DNA of 13,446 nt from Holosporales bacterium (GTDB taxonomy: Bacteria > Pseudomonadota > Alphaproteobacteria > UBA3830 > JAIRMZ01), in contig JAIRST010000015.1 of the NCBI GenBank assembly GCA_031255325.1, forward strand, positions 1-13,446. The letters are read 5' to 3'. Under the pieces are notes generated by a model. It was not told where the DNA came from. It searched no databases and saw nothing but the letters and a program-made list of their open reading frames with translations. The position numbers and the translations under genes are program-made. The stretch's first letter is position 1. Each line of letters starts with the position of its first letter. Below, one piece after another: positions 5,094 through 12,909 of the stretch.

Positions 5094-6056
5094 TCAGTTC
5101 CCTCGTTGATCGGGGCAATTGACACAAAACGTAGCGGCCGTTTCCTCAGATTCTATCGAAAGAAGGGCATCTATATTCGGAAAGCGCTTTTTCAAAACCA
5201 CTTTTACTTGCTGCAGAGTACTTATGGCTTCTGCGACAACAGGTGTTTCTACACGGACACCAGCTGTTAAAAAAACGAACGTCCCTGCTGTACGGGTCTT
5301 TATCCAAACAATGCCAAGGATGCCAGGCTGGGCTTCTATCAACTGGCGTATGAGAGCAAGCTTTTCATCTGGAATACTTTTGTCTAAAAGCTCGCAAGCG
5401 GCGTGCCAAATAATCTTGACGGCACTAGCTACGATGTAAAGTGCTACACTTAAGCCAAAGATGCTGTCAATCATAGAAAAATTAAACCAATAATTAAAAA
5501 GTAATGAAAGAATAATTCCAAAATTTGCCAAAAGATCCACTTGATAATGCAAGGAATCTGCATAAACAATCATAGAATGCGTTCGATGGATAGCATATCG
5601 TTGCACATGCACCAAAATAAAAGTCAACATAGTAGAAATAATAATTACAGCTAGACCAATATCTGTATTTTCTATCGGCTCAGGCTTGAAGAGCCGATGT
5701 ATCGATTCAGTCCCTAAAAAAAACGCAGATCCCATTACCAGCAAGGATTGCCCCAGAGAAACAAGAGGTTCTAGTTTCCCAAATCCAAAAGCATAAGGAG
5801 CATGTGCTGGACGTTGGGATAGCCGTATGGCAAACGTTGCACAAATAGAGGAGATGCAGTCTACAGTAGAATCAAGTAAAGAAGCTTGCAGGCTAACAGC
5901 ATTTGTTGCTAGCCATGCCCAAAATTTCATAACAATCATCACGCTTGCTATGCTTGCGGCAACGGCTGTTGTATAATAATTTAGTTTTTGAGAACTATAC
6001 TCCCCATGATTTTTATGCCCATAAAGTTCCTTTTTTGTATTGATATTATGGTGCAT
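5094..6056 (-). CDS. Cation diffusion facilitator family metal efflux transporter (FieF/YiiP-like)
   Basis: CDF transporters export divalent metals such as Zn2+ or Fe2+ from the cytoplasm in exchange for protons. This 320-residue member has about six membrane helices (about 30-225) and a C-terminal cytoplasmic domain. The intramembrane site A is complete: Asp62 and Asp66 in LLDSTVD, His170 and Asp174 in DSLHYQVD, the DDHD set of YiiP-type pumps. In contrast, the secondary ligands are changed: the YiiP FGHGK loop reads FGFGK here, and the His/Asp ligands expected in the C-terminal domain are not apparent. The tail instead ends with Cys311-x-x-Cys314. The N-terminus is His-rich (H2, H3, H14, H17). 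The ATG at 6056 overlaps the end of der by 11 nt. The metal cannot be assigned from sequence. Confidence 0.9.
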   Translation of the reverse strand: MHHNINTKKELYGHKNHGEYSSQKLNYYTTAVAASIASVMIVMKFWAWLATNAVSLQASLLDSTVDCISSICATFAIRLSQRPAHAPYAFGFGKLEPLVSLGQSLLVMGSAFFLGTESIHRLFKPEPIENTDIGLAVIIISTMLTFILVHVQRYAIHRTHSMIVYADSLHYQVDLLANFGIILSLLFNYWFNFSMIDSIFGLSVALYIVASAVKIIWHAACELLDKSIPDEKLALIRQLIEAQPGILGIVWIKTRTAGTFVFLTAGVRVETPVVAEAISTLQQVKVVLKKRFPNIDALLSIESEETAATFCVNCPDQRGN

Positions 6057-7419
6057 TATACGGATTCCGTGTTTGCCGAAAAGTGATTTTTATTGGTATA
6101 CCTGTTAGGTGAAATGTGTCAACCAATCCATTTAACAAATATCGCCTGTATGCGTCAGGAATAGCTTCCGTTCGTGTTCCCATCATAAGAAACGCAAGGG
6201 GATTTTTTCCCGTCTGCGTCATGTATTTTAAATGTGTCTGCTTTCCTTTATGGGTCGGCGGAGGATAATGTTGCACGACCCTTTGCAGCCACCGGTTTAG
6301 CTCGGCTGTTTTAAATGTTGTTTCAGCGCGTTGATGTAATTTAAGACAATAGAAGAATACTTCCTGTAGATTTGTACCATTCTGAGCAGAAACAGCCACG
6401 ACAGGGATACCTTTTACTTGAGACAACCCTTGAGAAATCACCTCTTGTGCCGCTTTTAAAACGCCTTTAGGGAAAGTGATGGCATCCCATTTATTAAGGA
6501 CGATAATAAGCGGACTCCCCTTATCAAAAACGCGACGTCCAAGAGTTAGATCTTGTTTTTCTATATGTAGTGTTGCATCAAGTACAAGGCAAGCAATATC
6601 AGCTGCTACCGTAGCATGTTGTGCTTTTGAAGTAGCAAGAAGCTCTAAAGGATCTGTGATGCGCGCCCGTCGGCGCTGCCCTGCTGTATCCACTAACTCA
6701 AACATTTGACCTTTATAAGACCACTGTACGCGGATCGCATCGCGTGTAAGCCCAGCGGTCGCTCCTGTAAGAACACGGTGTTCCTGAAGGACCGCGTTTA
6801 CAAGAGTGGATTTTCCTACATTTGGACGCCCGATAATGGCAATACGCATAGGCGCTGACTGCGCAGAAGATTGCCCTATCGAGGGATTTTCTACCGATAC
6901 GATCGGGGAATCAGAAGGAAAAAGGTGTTTTTGCAAAATGTCATATAAATCCTTTGTCCCTATATTATGTTCAGCCGAAATAAATAAAGCCTCTCCAAAT
7001 CCCAGCGTTAATACTTCGGCGGCTAAACTAGCGATACCATAAGACCGATTTTCTGCCTTATTCGCCACGAGCTGCACCCTTTGTTCAGAAGCCAAATGTT
7101 TACGCAACCATTTGGCGACAAAAAAATCTGCAGGAAGCAAGCTGCTTTGTACATCTACTATAAACAAAACGATCTGCGCTTTCTGCAGGGCATAAAGCGT
7201 TTGCTTATTAAGAGTATGCGCTAAAGAAGGTATTTTATCTGCCTCGATCCCTGCCGTATCCCACACACGGAAAGAGTTTTCTCCTAAATACGCTACGCCT
7301 TCGTGGCAATCGCGCGTCACGCCAGGTGTGTCATGAACTAACGCTTCACGTCGACCAATAAGTCTGTTAAAGAGTGTCGATTTTCCGACATTCGCACGGC
7401 CGATAAGCGTAACATTCAT
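6046..7419 (-). CDS. der: Ribosome biogenesis GTPase Der (EngA)
   Basis: Der is an essential double GTPase needed for 50S subunit maturation. Both G domains are intact. In domain 1, the P-loop GRANVGKST is at 7-15, switch PGVTRD at 32-37, DTAG at 54-57 and NKAE at 120-123 (Glu in place of the common NKxD Asp, seen in other Der proteins). In domain 2, GRPNVGKST is at 197-205, LTRDAI at 224-229, DTAG at 244-247 and NKWD at 309-312. A KH-like RNA-binding domain (about 365-457) follows, with the PPPTHKGKQTHLKYMTQTG and FHLTGIPIKI segments. The length of 457 is normal. The ATG at 7419 overlaps the bamB stop (ATGA), so the two are coupled. Confidence 0.97.
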   Translation of the reverse strand: MNVTLIGRANVGKSTLFNRLIGRREALVHDTPGVTRDCHEGVAYLGENSFRVWDTAGIEADKIPSLAHTLNKQTLYALQKAQIVLFIVDVQSSLLPADFFVAKWLRKHLASEQRVQLVANKAENRSYGIASLAAEVLTLGFGEALFISAEHNIGTKDLYDILQKHLFPSDSPIVSVENPSIGQSSAQSAPMRIAIIGRPNVGKSTLVNAVLQEHRVLTGATAGLTRDAIRVQWSYKGQMFELVDTAGQRRRARITDPLELLATSKAQHATVAADIACLVLDATLHIEKQDLTLGRRVFDKGSPLIIVLNKWDAITFPKGVLKAAQEVISQGLSQVKGIPVVAVSAQNGTNLQEVFFYCLKLHQRAETTFKTAELNRWLQRVVQHYPPPTHKGKQTHLKYMTQTGKNPLAFLMMGTRTEAIPDAYRRYLLNGLVDTFHLTGIPIKITFRQTRNPYNAP

Positions 7420-8693
7420 CGGTACGCCTGAACTTTTCCATTTTTAGTAACGATAAAAAATGTCTCGTTGACGATTAAAGGAAACGTTGCGATAGGCTCT
7501 TTAACAATATATTGGCGTACAATATGACCATCACGCGGAGAGAGAAATACAAGTAAACCCTCTGGATGGCTCACAAGGAAAAGACTGTCAACCATGAGCG
7601 GTCCCTTCCAAACTGAAATGGAACGCTCTTTTGCAATAGGCAACGGAGAACTCCATCGCATAAAACCATTTTCCCTATCAAGACAGACGCATAGGCCATC
7701 TGAGCTAACAAGCACGAGACTATCTTCCGTAACACATGGTGTTTCCGTTCCTCCAACTTCATACTCCCAGTGATGTGCTCCTGTGCGTATATCAAAAGAA
7801 GCCGTCAGCCCACTATATCCAACAGCATAAACACTTCCTTGGAAAGCCACAGGACACGCCCGAATATGGGGAAAAAGCTTAAAAAGATCAGCGGAAGCAA
7901 GTTTTGTTAAGCTTTCTTCCCATAAAACATCTCCTGTCTCCGCATGCAAGGCGAATAGCTCTCCTGATGAGTAGGGAACGACCACAATTCCCTGCGCGAC
8001 GGTACAAGCAGCATTACCTATCATTTTAGCGTCTTCCATCAGGCCTTTATGCGTCCACAAGCTGATTCCTGTATGGGGATCAAGGACTTCAAGAGTGTTG
8101 TTTCCTAAAAGAACAAAAAGGCGACCTTCTGCGGCCGTTAGTCCTCCACAAGCAGGGGCTTCTAAACGTCGACGCCATAAAATACGCCCCGACCCCCCAT
8201 CGCAAGCGATCACTTCAGAGAACGTCGTCCCAATGTAAAGCGTGCCATCTGCATATACCATTCCGCCATTGAGATTGCCCCCTCGCCCTTGTGGGGTTGT
8301 GGATATTTTCCATAAAAGCGCTCCTGTTGTTGCTTGTAAGGCATACAAAATCCCTCCTGCATCTAAAATAAAAAGCCGGTTATCGGCTAAAAGGAGTGGC
8401 GATGAAATTTTCCAAACAGTATCCTCTTTATACGATAAAGATGTTTCCCAAATTTTATAAAAATGTTTCGCTCCGATCACAGCCGGTGTTTTGTGAGTTG
8501 CGTCGTATCCTGGTTGTTCCCACGCATTGATAGAAATAGCCTGCGGAAGCGTTGCTCCCCTCCCCTGCCCTCCTTGAGAAGATGTATCTTGATGTCCTTG
8601 CAAAACATACTCGCGTGTTCCGGTAAGCGGAATCTTTTCATCGTCGCACGCGCACACTAACAACAATAGACAAAGCAGATACCTGTTTTTCAC
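7416..8693 (-). CDS. bamB: BamB, lipoprotein of the outer-membrane beta-barrel assembly complex
   Basis: BamB is the periplasmic beta-propeller lipoprotein of the BAM machine that folds outer-membrane proteins. The 425-residue protein begins with Lys-Asn-Arg, a leucine-rich segment and a lipobox-like LVCAC with the likely lipidated Cys16, followed by Asp17-Asp18. After a low-complexity linker, seven or so PQQ-like blades repeat, each marked by a T/S/N-G-x-x-x-W-type turn (for example TGALLWK, SGRILWR, TGISLWT, TGDVLWE, NGFMRWS). GTG at 8693 has AAGGA 8 nt upstream and lies 12 nt after the YfgM-like gene. The order yfgM-bamB-der matches that in many proteobacteria and strongly supports the call. 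Asp at +2 would mean inner-membrane retention under the E. coli rule, which may not apply here. Confidence 0.92.
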   Translation of the reverse strand: MKNRYLLCLLLLVCACDDEKIPLTGTREYVLQGHQDTSSQGGQGRGATLPQAISINAWEQPGYDATHKTPAVIGAKHFYKIWETSLSYKEDTVWKISSPLLLADNRLFILDAGGILYALQATTGALLWKISTTPQGRGGNLNGGMVYADGTLYIGTTFSEVIACDGGSGRILWRRRLEAPACGGLTAAEGRLFVLLGNNTLEVLDPHTGISLWTHKGLMEDAKMIGNAACTVAQGIVVVPYSSGELFALHAETGDVLWEESLTKLASADLFKLFPHIRACPVAFQGSVYAVGYSGLTASFDIRTGAHHWEYEVGGTETPCVTEDSLVLVSSDGLCVCLDRENGFMRWSSPLPIAKERSISVWKGPLMVDSLFLVSHPEGLLVFLSPRDGHIVRQYIVKEPIATFPLIVNETFFIVTKNGKVQAYR

Positions 8694-8705
8694 GAATCTA
8701 TCCTT

Positions 8706-9386
8706 TCAAAGACGTAATGCTGGGCTTTGCAGCATAAGGGTCGCTCGCTCTTTTGCCATAGACGAAGCCCCCGCCTCTCTCAGAATTTGTTCAAAAAGAG
8801 ACCGGGCTTGGGTTTTGTTGCCTTTTTGCAGAGCGCAAGCAGCCGATAACTCTAACGCCGTTATACGATAGGGGCGTCCAGCTGTTGCAAGATCCGCTAA
8901 ATACGTGTCTACCTGCTGCACTTGATGCGGCATTAAAAGCGCATAATAGACTGCTTTAAGTAAGGCTAAATCTGCCCAGATGCGCTCAAGCCTAGGATTT
9001 TTTGCGAGCTCATAGAGCAATGCCGAAGCTTGTGCCTTTTCCTCATCCGAAGCTGTAGATGATTCAAGGGTCAAGCAGCATCTGATGATTCTTGTCACAC
9101 AAGCTGTCTTGCGAGATGCATTTCTTTCCAGATTTGTCAGACGCAAGAAAGCTTGCGATGTATCTCCTCGTGCGATGGTATGTGCGATTTCTATAAGTTC
9201 TGCTGTGGATTCTTCTGCTTTACGCTGCGTCCGTTGATTCCAAGATGAATAAGCAACAATACCTAACACAACTGTCGTAACACCTATCACCAGAGGTTTT
9301 TTATAGGTTTTCCAAAACTTTACCAATTGCTCTTGGCGCAATTCTTCTTGAATCTCGGAAAAAAGATCGTCTGTCCCATCGCTCAT
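8706..9386 (-). CDS. YfgM-like TPR-domain inner-membrane protein
   Basis: The 226-residue protein has a short charged cytoplasmic N-terminus (DDLFSEIQEELRQEQL, 6-21), one membrane helix (about 31-48) and a periplasmic all-helical domain of TPR-like repeats (about 60-215, with several Ala/Leu-rich helix pairs). This layout matches the YfgM/TPR_21 family, in which the E. coli member is an ancillary SecYEG partner that links to periplasmic chaperones. Position directly upstream of bamB agrees. ATG at 9386 has an AGGGAG site about 10 nt upstream. It is the first gene of the minus-strand series running to the cation transporter. Three cysteines lie close together in the periplasmic part (around TACVTRIIRCC); their role is unknown. 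Confidence 0.8.
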   Translation of the reverse strand: MSDGTDDLFSEIQEELRQEQLVKFWKTYKKPLVIGVTTVVLGIVAYSSWNQRTQRKAEESTAELIEIAHTIARGDTSQAFLRLTNLERNASRKTACVTRIIRCCLTLESSTASDEEKAQASALLYELAKNPRLERIWADLALLKAVYYALLMPHQVQQVDTYLADLATAGRPYRITALELSAACALQKGNKTQARSLFEQILREAGASSMAKERATLMLQSPALRL

Positions 9387-9438
9387 TTAAAAAATTCTCC
9401 CTTTAAGGTGGCGAAACCGTAAAAAACCCCCATATTCT

Positions 9439-9465
9439 TTTATAGGAAAAGTTCTCTAGACTCAA
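9439..9465 (-). promoter_or_regulatory. Tentative promoter for the yfgM-bamB-der series
   Basis: In the 93-bp gap between the divergent yfgM-like gene and apaG, the minus strand shows TTGAGT (9465-9460) and TATAAA (9444-9439) with a 15-nt spacer, shorter than the usual 17. No good pair is visible for apaG on the plus strand, although TATAGG (9441-9446) could be a -10. Both calls are weak. Confidence 0.25.
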
Positions 9466-9479
9466 CGAGGAGTAATATT

Positions 9480-9869
9480 ATGTCTTACGAGCTCGTCCCT
9501 GTTTTGCAGGTTTTGACAACGACGATTTTTCTGCCGCATCGATCAACGCCAGAAACAGAGACCTACACATGGATGGAAGAATCCACGATCGAAAACCGCG
9601 GTTTGGTTACCGTGCAATTAAGAACGCGGTATCGCCGGCTTATTGGCACGGACGGATTCCGTACAGAAGTAAAAGACCGTACTTATGGAGCGGATGGACC
9701 GGTTCTAAACCCAAGCGAAAGCATTTCTATATCGCAACATTTTTGTGCAGAAACGTCATCTGGCGTTCTGATATATTTTTACGAAGTTTCTACAGAACGC
9801 GGAGAAGTATTTATCATGCAAACTCCCATCTATTCTTTCGATAGTCCCCTCCCCTATACCGTACATTGA
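9480..9869 (+). CDS. apaG: ApaG domain protein
   Basis: ApaG is a small fibronectin-III-like protein widespread in proteobacteria; mutants have been linked to Co2+ resistance and Mg2+ efflux, but the biochemical role is unsettled. The 129-residue protein shows the family order: N-terminal strand region, core TIENRGLVTVQLRTRY (36-51), a DG turn, the glycine motif region TYGADGPVLNPSES (68-81) and the C-terminal strands GVLIYFYEV and IYSFDSP. The segment after the core is less glycine-regular than in E. coli. ATG at 9480 has AGGAG with an 8-nt spacer. It opens the plus-strand series and is 76 nt from rpoZ, so it may be transcribed with it. Confidence 0.9.
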   Translation: MSYELVPVLQVLTTTIFLPHRSTPETETYTWMEESTIENRGLVTVQLRTRYRRLIGTDGFRTEVKDRTYGADGPVLNPSESISISQHFCAETSSGVLIYFYEVSTERGEVFIMQTPIYSFDSPLPYTVH

Positions 9870-9945
9870 TCAACGTAAGAACTCTTGATTTTCTGTTAAA
9901 CAATCATTTAAAAAGAAGGAAGCGGACGTAACAAAGAGGATCTCA

Positions 9946-10329
9946 ATGGCGCGCATAACAGTAAGCGACTGCATAAAAGTTGTGTCAAGTCGCTTTGATT
10001 TAGTTGTTTTAGCAGCACAACGAACACGGCAGATTGTAGCAGGAGCTCCTGTAACGGTTGCGCGTACCGGAAATAAAATTCCGCTCCTTTCCTTACGAGA
10101 AATTGCAGCCCAAACCGTTTCTGTAATGGATTTGGAAAATTCTATTATTAAAAGCTTCCAGCGGTACTGTCCACAAGAAGATTTGGAAGAAGACGTTGAT
10201 GACCTTCCCGAAGAAGAGAGCTATGATCCCCATCGCCCTCTCGTAGCGCCTATCGCTGATGAGGCACAGGATGAAGTCGAGGTTGGGGACTGTCAATCTG
10301 AGCAGCCTATACAGGAAAAAAGTATTTAA
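9946..10329 (+). CDS. rpoZ: RNA polymerase omega subunit
   Basis: Omega binds the C-terminal part of beta' and helps RNA polymerase assembly; in proteobacteria it also forms part of a ppGpp site. The 127-residue protein starts with the alphaproteobacterial signature MARITVSDCIKVVSSRF and continues with LVVLAAQRTRQI (19-30), AGAPVTV (32-38) and PLLSLREIAAQTV (46-58). From about 77 on, an acidic tail replaces the conserved fold (EDLEEDVDD, then PEEESYD). The conserved core is about 70 residues, so the tail is an extension relative to the 91-residue E. coli protein. The ATG has a GAGG site 6 nt upstream. Placement just ahead of the ppGpp enzyme gene follows the gmk-rpoZ-spoT pattern of proteobacteria. 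Confidence 0.93.
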   Translation: MARITVSDCIKVVSSRFDLVVLAAQRTRQIVAGAPVTVARTGNKIPLLSLREIAAQTVSVMDLENSIIKSFQRYCPQEDLEEDVDDLPEEESYDPHRPLVAPIADEAQDEVEVGDCQSEQPIQEKSI

Positions 10330-10346
10330 GTCCCCCTCTTTCGTTT

Positions 10347-10375
10347 GGGAAGCATTAAAAAACCGGAGGCTTCCT
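10347..10375 (+). promoter_or_regulatory. Possible hairpin touching the rsh ribosome site
   Basis: GGAAGC (10348-10353) can pair with GCTTCC (10369-10374), with a further G-T pair outside and a 15-nt loop. The loop holds the GGAGG Shine-Dalgarno (10365-10369), and its last G is in the stem. Formation would place the ribosome site of the (p)ppGpp gene in a looped-out context. This is inference from base pairing only. Confidence 0.3.
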
Positions 10376-10376
10376 T

Positions 10377-12476
10377 ATGTTGCGTCAGTTCCAGTTAATT
10401 GAAGAGATTCAAAAATACATTCCGGAATTTGACGAGGCGCTCCTTAATCGGGCCTATTACTTTGCTCAGAATGCGCATAAAAAGCAAAAGCGGGCCTCTG
10501 GAGAGGCTTACTTCTCTCATCCTTTAACGGTTGCCTTGATTGCTGCGAAAATGCGATTGGATTTTCCTTCCGTTGTAACAGCTCTTTTGCATGATACGGT
10601 AGAAGACACAAGCGTCACAATTGAAACTATTCAAATCATGTTCGGCGCAGAAATTGCCACCCTCGTTGAGGGTGTTACGAAAATTAGAAAAATTCGATTT
10701 TCTTCTCAGGAAACGCGTAAATCGGAAAATCTCCGTAAATTTATCTTAGCTCTTTCTGGGGATATTCGTGTACTTTTGGTCAAGCTGTGCGACCGTTTGC
10801 ACAACATGCGTACACTGTATCATATTCCCGACCCCAAAAAACGCCATTCCATTGCCACAGAAACATTAGAGATTTTTGCTGTTCTGGCTAGTCGAATAGG
10901 ATTGCAAACCGTTCAAGAAGAACTTGAAGATCTGGCTTTTGCAGAACTTCACCCCAACGATCATCAGTGCATTACACAAAAAATAAAAGAATTTTGCGCA
11001 AAAGATGAGACGGTTGTGGAAAAAACCATTCATAGTTTTAACACTATGTTTCGTGAAATGAATATGTTTCCACGTATTATAGGCCGCAATAAAACACCCT
11101 ATTCAATCTGGAGCAAATTACAGAAGCATCGCACCCAGTTCGAACATCTGATGGATATCGTTGCTTTTCGCATCATTCTTCCCGATATTGAAAATTGTTA
11201 CCGGGCATTAGGTATATTACATACACATTTCCCCATGATTCCCGGACGGTTTAAAGATTACATTAGTACCCCAAAACCTAATGGATACAGATCCATTCAT
11301 ACAACAGTTCTTGGTCCTTTTCAGAAACCTATTGAGATACAAATTCGTACAGAAGAGATGGATAATACTGCACAAAATGGAAAGTGCTCGCATTGGGTTT
11401 ACAAGAAAGGTCATCTAGCTGACCTGGGTGAAGCAGAGCACTACCAGTGGCTGACAGGGGTTTTAGAAGTCTCTGAAAATGCAACAACGCCAGAAGAGAT
11501 TTTAAGTAATACGCAGCTTGAAATATTCAAAGAGGGGACATTTTGCTTCACTCCTTGTGGTGATCTGATTTCCCTTCCAGAGGAAGCAACCGTTATAGAT
11601 TTTGCTTATGCTATTCATACCCGTGTTGGAGACTCATGTGTAGGAGCACGTATCGATGGACATTTGATGCCGCTTCGAACCGTTCTTCAAAGCGGATCTT
11701 GTGTGGAAATTATCACTGACCCTAACCAACATCCTTCTGTTTTATGGGAGCAATTTGCTGTTACAGGAAAAGCTAAAGCATGTATTAAAAAATTTATACG
11801 TACCCAAGAAAAAACAGAGTTTGTCCTTTTGGGACAGAACCTTTTGCGCCGGCAACTCGCCCGTTTTGAAAAGGGAGCTAATTATAAAAACATTACATCC
11901 TATCTTATAAAAAGTTTCGGATACACAAAACAACGGCATTTTAAAGAAGCTATTGGACGAGGCCATGTGAAATTATCTGATCTGGAGCAGAAAATTCAAA
12001 ACATGAAGCTTCCTTTAAAAAACTTTCCTGAACAATCGCCAATTAACCTTTCAAATTTTATGCTTGGCATCGCTGTACACCAGGCGGAATGTTGCAATGC
12101 CACTGAACAAAATCGTATTATAGGGGAATTTGTACCAGGACATGGATTGGTCATTCATACGCGTACGTGTGTGGACGTAAAACAAGAACAAGGCCAACAT
12201 ATAGACGTTGTATGGGAAAAGAATGCTCCTGAGAATACAAAGGTAGAAACGCAGTTACGCATTATTATGCTGAACCAACCTGGAAGTTTTGCGATGACTT
12301 TTGATACGTTAAGGGATAAGGACGCACGGATATTAAATATAAAAATAATGCAAAAAACTTTTGAATTTTTCGATATTGTCACTGAGATTCAGGTAGAAAA
12401 TGAAAAATGTTTAGCTGCAGTTATAGCTTCTCTACGCATGTGTCCGCGTATACAGAGTGTAGAAAAGCAAAAATGA
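10377..12476 (+). CDS. rsh: Bifunctional (p)ppGpp synthetase/hydrolase (RelA/SpoT family)
   Basis: This enzyme makes and degrades the stringent-response alarmones pppGpp and ppGpp. The 699-residue chain has an N-terminal HD hydrolase with its metal and substrate residues intact (Arg39 region KRASGE, His48, His72-Asp73 and Glu76-Asp77 in HDTVED, Asp139 and Asn143 in DRLHN). The synthetase domain (about 235-345) carries RFKD 291-294, the RxKD charge type found in bifunctional enzymes, then PKPNGYRSIHTT and Glu320 in IEIQIRT. TGS (about 385-447), helical, CC-containing (HQAECCNA) and ACT (about 620-699) regulatory domains follow. The usual GxAAHW near the end of the synthetase reads GKCSHW. ATG at 10377 has GGAGG 7 nt upstream. 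Its stop overlaps acpS by 4 nt. Confidence 0.95.
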   Translation: MLRQFQLIEEIQKYIPEFDEALLNRAYYFAQNAHKKQKRASGEAYFSHPLTVALIAAKMRLDFPSVVTALLHDTVEDTSVTIETIQIMFGAEIATLVEGVTKIRKIRFSSQETRKSENLRKFILALSGDIRVLLVKLCDRLHNMRTLYHIPDPKKRHSIATETLEIFAVLASRIGLQTVQEELEDLAFAELHPNDHQCITQKIKEFCAKDETVVEKTIHSFNTMFREMNMFPRIIGRNKTPYSIWSKLQKHRTQFEHLMDIVAFRIILPDIENCYRALGILHTHFPMIPGRFKDYISTPKPNGYRSIHTTVLGPFQKPIEIQIRTEEMDNTAQNGKCSHWVYKKGHLADLGEAEHYQWLTGVLEVSENATTPEEILSNTQLEIFKEGTFCFTPCGDLISLPEEATVIDFAYAIHTRVGDSCVGARIDGHLMPLRTVLQSGSCVEIITDPNQHPSVLWEQFAVTGKAKACIKKFIRTQEKTEFVLLGQNLLRRQLARFEKGANYKNITSYLIKSFGYTKQRHFKEAIGRGHVKLSDLEQKIQNMKLPLKNFPEQSPINLSNFMLGIAVHQAECCNATEQNRIIGEFVPGHGLVIHTRTCVDVKQEQGQHIDVVWEKNAPENTKVETQLRIIMLNQPGSFAMTFDTLRDKDARILNIKIMQKTFEFFDIVTEIQVENEKCLAAVIASLRMCPRIQSVEKQK

Positions 12477-12904
12477 TTTTAGGCCTTGGGAATGATTTAA
12501 CGGATATTAATCGTATAGAGCGTCTTTTTAGAAAATTTCCTGTTCGTTTTCAGCAGACTCTTTTTACACAAGAAGAATGTGTTTATGCTTTGAAGCATCG
12601 ATTTCCCGCGACCGCATTTGCCAAGCGATTTGCCGCAAAAGAAGCGTGCGCTAAAGCCCTAGGAGTAGGACTAAAAGTATTAGGAGCTAAAACGACGGAT
12701 GGTGTTCTTTGGAAAGAGATTGAAGTCCGTTTGTATTCTTCGGGACAACCGCATTTGCATCTTACAGGAATGGCCTTGGAGTGTTTACGTGCATTGGCTC
12801 CCCCCCGAGCTACTCCCGTCGTGCACGTCAGTTTAAGCGACCAGTATCCTTATGCGTTTGCAACGGTTATCTTGTCCACAACTTTTAGCGAACGAGAGGA
12901 GTAA
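12473..12904 (+). CDS. acpS: Holo-[acyl-carrier-protein] synthase
   Basis: AcpS transfers 4'-phosphopantetheine from coenzyme A to ACP, activating it for fatty-acid synthesis. The 143-residue protein has the family start MILGLGNDLTDINRIE with Mg2+ ligand Asp8, the RFAAKEACAKALG motif with Glu57 (52-64), the VLWKEIEV strand and the C-terminal HVSLSDQYPYAFATV. ATG at 12473 overlaps the rsh TGA (ATGA), so translation is probably coupled. An upstream in-frame ATG at 12407 lies within rsh and adds no conserved sequence. In many alphaproteobacteria pdxJ sits between the ppGpp enzyme and acpS; it is absent here. Length is within the family range. Confidence 0.95.
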   Translation: MILGLGNDLTDINRIERLFRKFPVRFQQTLFTQEECVYALKHRFPATAFAKRFAAKEACAKALGVGLKVLGAKTTDGVLWKEIEVRLYSSGQPHLHLTGMALECLRALAPPRATPVVHVSLSDQYPYAFATVILSTTFSEREE

Positions 12905-12909
12905 ATAAT

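Noticed and set aside
5080..5115. CCCCGAT/ATCGGGG inverted repeat around the end of the cation transporter gene
   Set aside because: The 7-bp stem has a 22-nt loop containing the stop codon and no T run in the minus direction; too weak for a terminator.
6476..7042. Plus-strand open frames inside der
   Set aside because: They lie opposite conserved GTPase motifs and have no features of their own.
9885..9913. TTGATT and TTAAAA with a 17-nt spacer before rpoZ
   Set aside because: The -10 match is only three of six; chance in AT-rich spacer DNA is as likely.
12407..12472. Upstream in-frame ATG for acpS
   Set aside because: It adds 22 residues that are out-of-frame rsh sequence; AcpS starts at the conserved MILGLGNDL, coupled through ATGA.
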